Assembly: GCF_006442965.1 (NCBI RefSeq)
Contig: NZ_VFWX01000024.1
Location: 52,460 to 116,459, forward strand
Length of the DNA stretch: 64,000 nt
DNA from: Mesorhizobium sp. CU3
GTDB taxonomy: Bacteria; Pseudomonadota; Alphaproteobacteria; Rhizobiales; Rhizobiaceae
Reading direction: 5' to 3'
Part shown: positions 33,522 through 40,573 of the stretch, piece after piece
Layout: every line of letters starts with the position of its first letter
How positions within the stretch are numbered: position 1 is the first letter of the stretch
The notes under the pieces: generated by a model
The model's input: the letters and a program-made list of their open reading frames with translations, nothing else
The model's database searches: none
What the model was told of the DNA's origin: nothing
Position numbers and translations under genes: made by a program

Positions 33522-36155
33522 CTATCCGGCGGCCAGCCATTTGCGGGATTGCGCGAATGTCCTGAAGGTCTTTGCATCCATCGGACGGCCGAAAGCATAG
33601 CCCTGCAGGATATCGCAGCCCAACTCCTTCAGGATGCGGGCATGTTCCATCGTCTCGACGCCTTCCGCCACCACCTCGATGCCGAGCGACTTGCCGATCT
33701 CGATGATCGACGACACAAGCCTGCGCTGCGCCTTCGATCCGGTGATCGGCGTCACCAGCTGGCGGTCGATCTTGAGGCGGCGCGGCTGCAGCTTGAGCAG
33801 GCTGACGACCGAAGCGTAACCGGTGCCGAAATCGTCGATTTCGATGTCGATGCCGAGTTCCTTGATGTGTTCGATGTTCCAGCTCACGAGGTCGTCGTTT
33901 TCATCCAGGAAGATGGATTCCACCAGTTCGAAGGAGACGGTGCCGGCCTTGATGTCGAGCTTGCGCAGGCTGCCGATGAGATCCTTGTCCTCAAGACGCC
34001 TTGCCGAGACATTGACCGATATCCGCGGAATGGCGAGACCGTCGCTGTTCCACTGCTCGAAGTTCTCCAGCGCCTGTTCGAGGACTGCGCGATCGATCAG
34101 CGAGACGACGTTGAGTTCCTCGGCTACCTTCAGGTAGATATCGGGCGCAAGGATGCCGCGCCGCGGATGGCGCCAGCGCGAAAGCGCCTCAACACCGACG
34201 ATCTGAAGCGTCTTGGCGTCGAATTGCGGCTGGTAGTAGGCGATAAACGCGTTGCGCTCCAATCCGCTGAGGATCTCGTCGGCGGTCTGCTTGGTCCTTA
34301 TGATCTCGCTCTGCAGGTCTTCGTTGAAGAATTCGTAGCGATTGCGTCCCCGACTCTTTGCTCGGTAGAGCGCAAGATCGGCATTGATCAGCAACTGCTT
34401 GGCATCGGCATCGCTGTTGGCCGCGATCCCGATGCTGACGCCGAAGCGGCATTGGTGACCCTGATAGTCGACGGGCTGCCGCATTTCCTCGATGATCTGG
34501 TCCGCGAGCCTCGCGAGTTCATCGTCGCTTCGCCCGTGAACCACCACCACGAATTCGTCGCCGCCGATGCGCGCCACGAAATCGGATGCGCCGACCTTGG
34601 CCTTTATGGCGTTGGACGCATGGATGAGCATGGCATCGCCCGCGGCATGGCCGAGCGTGTCGTTGATATGCTTGAATCGGTCGAGATCGAGATGCAGCAG
34701 CGCCATCCGATTGTCCGAGGCGCCGCTCGCGGCCAGCATCTCGTCGAGATAGCGGCGGTTGGGCAGGCTCGTCAGCGAATCGTGCAGCGCCACATGTTCG
34801 ATGCGCGCCTTGGCGGCTTGCAACTCGGCATTCTTCGATTCCGACAGAAGTCGCTCGCGCATCAGGTTTTCATTGAGAAGCACGTCGCTGGTGACGTCCC
34901 ACTCAGCGCCGATCATTTTCGGGGTGTCGCCGATGTCTTGCAGGAATTTCGCACGTGCCCGCACGTGGCGGATCGAACCGTCCGGAAGCAGCAGCCGGTA
35001 CTGCGAGGAATAGGGGCCCTTGGTCGCGGCCGCCGCATTGAAGTCGTCCCTTGCCTTTTCGATGTCGTCCGGATGGATGGTGCCTGCCCAGTCGTGGTAA
35101 CCGCGCGGCCCGCCGTCCGCTACCTTGCCGTAGATTTCGTTGACGCGTTCGTCCCAGATCAATTGGTCGGTGGTGAGGTCGTGCTCCCACACGCCGATGC
35201 TCGAAGCATCGAGCGCAAGTTCGAGGCGCTGCGAAAGTCGCCTGAGCTCGGCGTAGTTCTTCTGCCTTTCGCCGAACAGCCAGCCAGCGATCACGATGGG
35301 CAGCACTACCATCGTGCCCGCCAGCGCCATCGTGGCCAACAGGACGGCCTCGTTCTTCGGCGTGGTCGGCCAGCCGCCTTTTGGAACCGCCGATATCTGC
35401 CAGGAGCCAAGCGGCAATTGCACCACGGCCGTCACCGGATTGCCGTTGACGATGTCTTCGCTGCCGAAGAAACGCTGGCCGCCGCCGCCCAACGCATCCT
35501 TGCCGGTGAGGGCGACCTCGATATCGAGCTCCGGGTCGGTGAGCCCGCTCGCGGCGTATAGCCGGTCGACGTCGATGACCGCCGAGATGATGCCCCAGAA
35601 ACGATCGCCGCCGCCCGCGGTCGGCACGAAGACGGGTATCCGCCCGATGAAACCGCGGCCGCCCTGCGCTAGGTCGACGGGACCGGCAAGCACCAGCGCG
35701 CGCTGGTCGCGTGCGCGCAGTGCGGCCAGACGCTGCGCCTCGTTCTTGCGGTAGTCGAGCCCTATCGCCTTCTCGTTGCCTTCCACCGGATACATCAGCG
35801 AGATGACCAGGTCGGGCGCGCCGGCAATGTTGTGCAACTGCGAATTCTGCTTGAACAGATTGGCGGCAAGCGCGGCAAATCTCTGCTGTCCCAGATAGGG
35901 CTCGGTCGTGACGGCGGAAGCGAGGCCCTGCACCAGTTGCAGGTTGCCGTTTACGTTGCCTTCCAGCTTGGCGCGGATGATGTTGACCTTGGCCAGCACA
36001 TCGGCGCGCGCCAGTTGATCGGAGACGTTCCTGTTCTGCTGATCCGCAAACAGCGCGCAAATCAGCAGCACGACGACGGCTATCGCCGCCGGCAAGTTGG
36101 CGGGTGAGAAAATGGCCTGCCTAATTCGGCCTATATTGAATCTCGTTCCGGTCAA
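33522..36155 (-). CDS. CHASE-PAS-GGDEF-EAL membrane cyclic-di-GMP protein
   Basis: An 877-residue inner membrane protein. A helix at about residues 22-38, a periplasmic CHASE-like domain (about 45-265) and a second helix (270-292) form a sensor. A PAS_3 domain (about 310-425) precedes GGDEF (intact, 531-535) and EAL (YYQPQFDAKTLQIVGVEALSRW, EAL at 656-658, DDFGTGYAS). The inhibitory RxxD position is GASD, not conserved. It may sense an external ligand such as a cytokinin or peptide, as CHASE does in other bacteria, and then alter cyclic di-GMP. No partner gene is adjacent. Confidence 0.93.
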   Translation of the reverse strand: MTGTRFNIGRIRQAIFSPANLPAAIAVVVLLICALFADQQNRNVSDQLARADVLAKVNIIRAKLEGNVNGNLQLVQGLASAVTTEPYLGQQRFAALAANLFKQNSQLHNIAGAPDLVISLMYPVEGNEKAIGLDYRKNEAQRLAALRARDQRALVLAGPVDLAQGGRGFIGRIPVFVPTAGGGDRFWGIISAVIDVDRLYAASGLTDPELDIEVALTGKDALGGGGQRFFGSEDIVNGNPVTAVVQLPLGSWQISAVPKGGWPTTPKNEAVLLATMALAGTMVVLPIVIAGWLFGERQKNYAELRRLSQRLELALDASSIGVWEHDLTTDQLIWDERVNEIYGKVADGGPRGYHDWAGTIHPDDIEKARDDFNAAAATKGPYSSQYRLLLPDGSIRHVRARAKFLQDIGDTPKMIGAEWDVTSDVLLNENLMRERLLSESKNAELQAAKARIEHVALHDSLTSLPNRRYLDEMLAASGASDNRMALLHLDLDRFKHINDTLGHAAGDAMLIHASNAIKAKVGASDFVARIGGDEFVVVVHGRSDDELARLADQIIEEMRQPVDYQGHQCRFGVSIGIAANSDADAKQLLINADLALYRAKSRGRNRYEFFNEDLQSEIIRTKQTADEILSGLERNAFIAYYQPQFDAKTLQIVGVEALSRWRHPRRGILAPDIYLKVAEELNVVSLIDRAVLEQALENFEQWNSDGLAIPRISVNVSARRLEDKDLIGSLRKLDIKAGTVSFELVESIFLDENDDLVSWNIEHIKELGIDIEIDDFGTGYASVVSLLKLQPRRLKIDRQLVTPITGSKAQRRLVSSIIEIGKSLGIEVVAEGVETMEHARILKELGCDILQGYAFGRPMDAKTFRTFAQSRKWLAAG

Positions 36156-36453
36156 TTCGATCCGATCGCCTTTAGTGGAAGTCGGTACATCGAACGAGTC
36201 TAGTAGAAAGTGCTTAAGTTAAAGCTTCCACAGGGGGTGAAAGTTTCGGCGTCGGCAAGTCCGCAACCTGCATTTCGGGCCGCAAACTGAAACCATGCTT
36301 AATGCCGGCTAACCGCTGCAATCGCAGGTTTCTTGATATTTTCGAAAAAAATCTTCCGAGCCCCGGGAATAAAGCCCCGGACTTCCGGGTCTTGATGTTC
36401 AGCGAGGCCATCCTCCCAAGGCACGCATCAACCAACCCGGAAGGAATACTCAC
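36156..36453. other. divergent promoter region upstream of the DUF680-like gene
   Basis: This stretch of 298 bases between two divergent genes holds the ECF-type promoter pattern at 36365-36393 and probably the promoter of the GGDEF-EAL gene. No other gene is seen. Confidence 0.5.
36365..36393 (+). promoter_or_regulatory. putative ECF-type promoter of the exported cluster
   Basis: GGGAATA (36365-36371), a 16-base spacer and GGTCTT (36388-36393). The -35 word and spacer length are the same as at 6368-6396, and the sequence immediately around them (CCGGGAATAAA) is also shared. This supports control by the ECF sigma factor encoded at 6506. Confidence 0.45.
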
Positions 36454-36678
36454 ATGAACAAGGCCATCTTCGCCGCGATCGCCATCCTCGTCGCCACCGG
36501 CGGCGCTTTCGCCGGTAGCGAGCACTTCGACCCCAACAATGCCGGTCAGCAGGCCGCTGCCGTCGACACCACCGCCACCGCTTCCACCGTGATGCCGGGC
36601 ATGGCCCGTCACGACATGAAGCCGGCGGGCAAGATTGCTGCGGATGAGCCCGGCCAGGGCATTTGGGGTCGCCACTAG
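36454..36678 (+). CDS. small exported DUF680-like protein
   Basis: A 74-residue precursor with a clear signal peptide (MNKAIFAAIAILVATGGAFA) and a mature part GSEHFDPNNAGQQAAAVDTT that ends GQGIWGRH. The start, the length and the terminal IWGRH resemble proteins of DUF680, a family I know as typical of Mesorhizobium with many paralogues. Function unknown; the histidines might bind metal. The GGAAGG ribosome binding site is strong. It is the first gene after the ECF-type promoter and is followed by a hairpin terminator. Confidence 0.75.
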   Translation: MNKAIFAAIAILVATGGAFAGSEHFDPNNAGQQAAAVDTTATASTVMPGMARHDMKPAGKIAADEPGQGIWGRH

Positions 36679-36808
36679 GCTCGGAGACGGACCGAAGGTC
36701 CGGATCCCGGCGGGGAAGGCACGCCTCGACCGGAATCCATGACCCGAGGTTCGGCTCCCCGGCGCCGGTCGGTCTTCAGTCGGACCGGCCGGCTCCGGTT
36801 CCGCAGCT

Positions 36809-36836
36809 GGCGGAGGGCCGCACCGGGCCCTCCGCC
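36809..36836 (+). terminator. hairpin after the DUF680-like gene
   Basis: A perfect 11-bp stem GGCGGAGGGCC/GGCCCTCCGCC with a 6-base loop is followed by ATTTCC. It may uncouple the small gene from the metallo-hydrolase gene, or act as a partial attenuator. Confidence 0.55.
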
Positions 36837-36894
36837 ATTTCCTCCCGCATAGCCTGAACCTGCAGCCACTCGCACCCACAAGAGGAGATTCCTG

Positions 36895-37866
36895 ATGTTC
36901 AACATGACGCGTCGCATGGTGCTCGGATCGGCCGCCGCAGCTGCCGCTTTCGGCATCGCCGGCAAGCTGGAGTTCGCGCCGGCGGCTCACGCCGAAACCC
37001 CGGTGGAGCCGCTCGTCGGCTTCTACAAATACAAGGTCGGCTCGCTCGAGGTCACCGCCATCTATGACGGCATCTGGCGCAAGCCCCACGACCCGGCCTT
37101 CATCAAGGACGTGTCGGTAGACGACACCAAGGCAGCGCTCGCCAAGGCGGGGCAGACCACCGAGTTCATGCCGATCCCGCTCACCGTCGTCGTGCTCAAG
37201 ATGAACGGCCGCACCATCATGATGGATGCCGGCTCCGGCGTCGGCCAGTGGCAGGCCAACGCCACGCATCTGCCGGCCAACATGAAGGCCGCCGGCATCG
37301 ACTATAAGGCGATCGACACCATCATGATCTCGCATTTCCATCCGGACCACGTCTGGGGCCTGATGGAGAAGGGCACCAACAACCCGGTGTTCCCGAATGC
37401 CGAGCTGATCGTCAACGCCACCGAATACAATTGGTGGACCGATCCCAGTCGTCTCGCCAAGCTTCCCGAAGGCCGCAAGCCGGCGGGCAAGCGCATCGCC
37501 GAAAACTTCCCGAAATGGAAGAACTGGAAGCTGGTCGACGACGGCACGGAAGTGGTGCCCGGCATCCGCATCATGGCGGCGCCTGGCCACACGCCCGGAC
37601 ACTCGGTCTACCATGTCGATGCCGGCTCCGAGCAGTTCCTCGTCTCGGCAGACACCATGTACGTGCCGGCGCTGCTTGCCCCGCATCCCGAATGGCAGGG
37701 CAGCTACGACCAGGACGGGCCGATGGCGATCACCACGCGCCACCGGATTATCGACCGGGTGATCGCCGACAATGTCCGTATCTGCGGCTCGCACTTCCCG
37801 TTCCCCGGCACCGGCAGCTTTGTCAAGGACGGCAACGCCTACGCCTTCACCCCGACCCAGATCTGA
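36895..37866 (+). CDS. exported MBL-fold metallo-hydrolase (Tat-type signal)
   Basis: A 323-residue metallo-beta-lactamase-fold hydrolase. The N-terminus MFNMTRRMVLGSAAAAAAFG has the twin arginines and hydrophobic region of a Tat signal, with cleavage near AAHAETP. Zinc ligands are in SHFHPDHVW (His147, His149, Asp151, His152), APGHTPGHSVYH and VSADTMY. Exported MBL proteins include lactonases and other hydrolases; the substrate is unknown. The next gene begins 37 bases downstream and it is preceded by a hairpin. Confidence 0.9.
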   Translation: MFNMTRRMVLGSAAAAAAFGIAGKLEFAPAAHAETPVEPLVGFYKYKVGSLEVTAIYDGIWRKPHDPAFIKDVSVDDTKAALAKAGQTTEFMPIPLTVVVLKMNGRTIMMDAGSGVGQWQANATHLPANMKAAGIDYKAIDTIMISHFHPDHVWGLMEKGTNNPVFPNAELIVNATEYNWWTDPSRLAKLPEGRKPAGKRIAENFPKWKNWKLVDDGTEVVPGIRIMAAPGHTPGHSVYHVDAGSEQFLVSADTMYVPALLAPHPEWQGSYDQDGPMAITTRHRIIDRVIADNVRICGSHFPFPGTGSFVKDGNAYAFTPTQI

Positions 37867-37903
37867 TTTTGAATCGGATCCTGAACAGAAAGCGACAACT
37901 CCC

Positions 37904-38365
37904 ATGAAACACGCACTTTTCGCGGTGCTCGGCGCTGTTGCGGTGCTGACCGCGGCGCCTCTCGCCATCGCCGTTCCGGCCTATGCCGTCGACGACATCG
38001 AAGGCGCCGACGCGCCCGACCTGACGGCCGTCAAGGCCAAGATCGACGCCAAGGATTACAAGGGCGCGCTGGCCGATCTGCGCGACCTGGCGCAGGACAA
38101 CCAGCAGGCCGACGTCTACAATCTGCTCGGCTTCACGCTGCGCAAGACCGGCGACTACCAGACCTCGCTGACCTACTACAACAAGGCGCTGGAGCTGCAG
38201 CCCGACCACAAGGCCGCTCATGAATATCTGGGCGAGCTCTATGTCGAGACCGGCGAAATGGCCAAGGCCAACGAGCAACTTGCCTCGCTGCAAAAACTCT
38301 GCCCGGCCGGCTGCGAGGAGCTTTCCGACCTCAAGCGGGCGATCGACACCAAGGTGACCAAATAG
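37904..38365 (+). CDS. exported TPR-repeat protein
   Basis: A 153-residue protein with a signal peptide (MKHALFAVLGAVAVLTAAPLA) followed by tetratricopeptide repeats. ADVYNLLGFTLRKTGDYQTSL and YYNKALELQPDHKAAHEYLG are clear TPR units, and two cysteines (KLCPAGCEE) close the protein, likely as a periplasmic disulfide. A scaffold or binding role for the metallo-hydrolase product is a guess. Two strong hairpins follow. Confidence 0.85.
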   Translation: MKHALFAVLGAVAVLTAAPLAIAVPAYAVDDIEGADAPDLTAVKAKIDAKDYKGALADLRDLAQDNQQADVYNLLGFTLRKTGDYQTSLTYYNKALELQPDHKAAHEYLGELYVETGEMAKANEQLASLQKLCPAGCEELSDLKRAIDTKVTK

Positions 38366-38386
38366 GGCGCTGGCGGGTGTCCTGAA

Positions 38387-38423
38387 GCGGAGCCGGCGTC
38401 TTCTTCCCCCGCGCCGGCTCCGC
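38387..38423 (+). terminator. first of two similar hairpins after the TPR gene
   Basis: A perfect 12-bp stem GCGGAGCCGGCG/CGCCGGCTCCGC encloses a 13-base C/T-rich loop. It lies 22 bases after the TPR stop. The very similar hairpin at 38488-38523 shares the stem. Confidence 0.6.
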
Positions 38424-38487
38424 GCTCCCAACAACAAAGCCCGCAATGGGCCGACTTTTGGGCGCCACGGCGGTAGCGCCCGAAAAC

Positions 38488-38523
38488 CGGAGCCGGCGTT
38501 CACTCTCCCTCGCGCCGGCTCCG
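38488..38523 (+). terminator. second of two similar hairpins
   Basis: A perfect 11-bp stem CGGAGCCGGCG/CGCCGGCTCCG with a C/T-rich loop is followed by ACCTTTTC, and AAAA precedes it. This is a good factor-independent terminator candidate in both directions. Confidence 0.65.
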
Positions 38524-38603
38524 ACCTTTTCAACCTCAGGCAATGCAAAACGCGCCAGTCAGGATGCGTGGCTTCTGCCTGTTCCCAAAGACTGGAACCG
38601 ACC

Positions 38604-39110
38604 ATGACACCGATCGAACTCGCCGAGAAACTTCACGCCAGGGATATCGTCCTGCTTGCCGGCCGCCTGCTTCTGGCGCTGATCTTCGTGCATGAGGGCG
38701 TCGTGCTGGCGACCCATTTCGAAGGCGCGCAGAAAGCGATGGCCGCGCAGGGCGTCGGCACGCCGCTGCTTCTCGCCGTCATCGCGCTGCAACTCGGCGC
38801 TGGCCTGTCGGTCGCGCTCGGCATCCTTACGAGGCTCGGTGCGCTTGGGCTCGGCTTGTTCTGCCTGATGACGGCAAGCATGTTTCACACCAACTTCGCC
38901 AGCCAGAACGAACTCCTGCATTTCGAGAAGGATCTCGCCATTGCCGGGGGCATGTTCATCCTGGCGCTGAGCGGCGCGGGACGATTGGCCGTCGACCGCG
39001 TGTTGGGCGCTGTGCTGAAGGGCAGGGGTGGCGCGAGCGCTAAGGCCGACGCTGCGACCGCTCCGGTCGAGCCGCATCTGTCGACGGGTGTCACAAGCCT
39101 GCCGGTGTGA
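38604..39110 (+). CDS. DoxX family membrane protein
   Basis: A 168-residue protein with four hydrophobic helices. LAGRLLLALIFVHEGVVLATHFEGAQ and VALGILTRLGALGLGLFCL fit the DoxX/DoxD family, members of which are linked to oxidative stress defence and thiol or quinone metabolism in other bacteria. A C-terminal Ala-rich tail follows the last helix. The ATG at 38604 starts MTPIELAEKLHARDIVLLAGR. It lies at the end of the exported cluster and may share its ECF-type control, though two terminators separate it. Confidence 0.88.
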   Translation: MTPIELAEKLHARDIVLLAGRLLLALIFVHEGVVLATHFEGAQKAMAAQGVGTPLLLAVIALQLGAGLSVALGILTRLGALGLGLFCLMTASMFHTNFASQNELLHFEKDLAIAGGMFILALSGAGRLAVDRVLGAVLKGRGGASAKADAATAPVEPHLSTGVTSLPV

Positions 39111-39134
39111 GCGTCGACGAACCGCTGCTGCGGT

Positions 39135-40385
39135 TCACCCCTGGCCGGCGAGCGCCGAAAGGCTGCTCAACAGCTTCGGCCGGTCCTTGCCGATCATCAG
39201 CACCGAGCTGTCGGGCGCCAGCAGCGCCGAGAAGGGCAGCATGGCGGCGCCGATCGGCGAGGCTTCCGGGCCGAACTGTCCGGGTATTATTTCCGGCGCG
39301 ACGATGCCGATGGCGCTGACCCGGTTGAACTGGTTCTGCACCTTCGCCAGCAATTCGAGATGGATCGAGCGCGGCAGGATCGAGTCCAGCACGATCGCCT
39401 CGATGTCGATCACCGAGGTGATGGCGATGATCGCCTCGACCAGCGCGCTGGCGCAATCCTCGATCCATTCGAACAGCGGCTCGCGCGCGCCGGGCGGCAT
39501 CGGGTCGAGCTCGCGCACCCGCACGATCTCGATGCCGCGCGACTTGAGATGATTGACCAGCACATAGATCGAGGCGCGGTGCAGCAGGCTCTGGTAGCGC
39601 GCCGGTTTCGCCGCCACCGAATCGAGGCTTGACGGCGACACCGGCAGCGGGCCGAGCGCGGCGCTGTTGCCGTGCGGCCCCGTATGCACCTTGCCGCTCT
39701 GCACCAGGCCGCCGCCGACAAATGTGTCGATCGAGATATGCATGAAATCGCGGAAGCGCGCGCCGGCGCCTTGCACCAGCTCGGCCAGCGCCGCGGAGGT
39801 CGCGTCGTTCTCGATGAACACCGGCGCCTTCGCCGGCGTGGCGAAGAAGGTCACCAGGTCGATGGCTTCCCAGCGGTCGCCGAGATCGTCGGGGAAACCC
39901 AGTTCCTCGCTCCAGCCGCCGAGGAAATAGGGCGAAGCGATGCCGACGCCGACGATCGAGGCATCGTCGAGCCCGTCGACCAGCGCCTCGAAATTAGCGA
40001 GCGAGGTGTTGCCGGCCTTGCGCACCAGGTCCGGGTCCGGATAGCGGTACTCGTGCGAGGCGCGCGCCCGCACCTCGCCGGCGAAGTCGACCAGCACCGC
40101 CTCCAGCGCGCGCCGGCCGATCTTGATGCCGACGCTGTAGATGCGCTCCGGCGCCAGCCGATAAAGGATCGACGGCGATCCGCGCTGCCCGAACCTTTTT
40201 CCCACTTGCTTTACGAAACCGGCCTGCTCCAGCCCGTCGACGATGTCGGCGACCGCGGCTGGCGTAAGATGGGCGGCGCGCGCCAGGTCGGACTTGGACG
40301 CTTCCTTCAGGCGGCGGACGGCATCGAGCACGAAACGCTCGTTGTAGTGCCGAACCTTGACCGAATTGCTGCCTTTTCCCGACAA
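39135..40385 (-). CDS. ROK family transcriptional regulator
   Basis: A protein of about 416 residues with an N-terminal winged helix (KVRHYNERFVLDAVRRLKEASKSDLARAAHLT) and a C-terminal ROK domain. IGRRALEAVLVDFAGEV and SIDTFVGGGLVQSGKVHTG belong to the sugar-kinase-like fold. The usual zinc motif CxCGxxGC is absent. The chosen start is a TTG at 40385 preceded by TGGGAGATGG; an ATG at 40529 would leave almost no intergenic space before the divergent ABC operon. It probably represses that sugar operon. Confidence 0.88.
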   Translation of the reverse strand: MSGKGSNSVKVRHYNERFVLDAVRRLKEASKSDLARAAHLTPAAVADIVDGLEQAGFVKQVGKRFGQRGSPSILYRLAPERIYSVGIKIGRRALEAVLVDFAGEVRARASHEYRYPDPDLVRKAGNTSLANFEALVDGLDDASIVGVGIASPYFLGGWSEELGFPDDLGDRWEAIDLVTFFATPAKAPVFIENDATSAALAELVQGAGARFRDFMHISIDTFVGGGLVQSGKVHTGPHGNSAALGPLPVSPSSLDSVAAKPARYQSLLHRASIYVLVNHLKSRGIEIVRVRELDPMPPGAREPLFEWIEDCASALVEAIIAITSVIDIEAIVLDSILPRSIHLELLAKVQNQFNRVSAIGIVAPEIIPGQFGPEASPIGAAMLPFSALLAPDSSVLMIGKDRPKLLSSLSALAGQG

Positions 40386-40573
40386 ACGCCATCTCCCAGG
40401 TCTTGCCGCGGATGCGGCCGGCTCTATCTGCGATCGGAGTTGTGGGGCCGCCGGATCGCGACGAAGCGTGGCCGGACACTGCGCGTTGCGCGCCAGGAAG
40501 TCAATTTTCCAGTTGCGGCTTGGAGGCATTTAATATAGCAAACTGAAAAAATAACTACAACCAGGGAGGAAAC

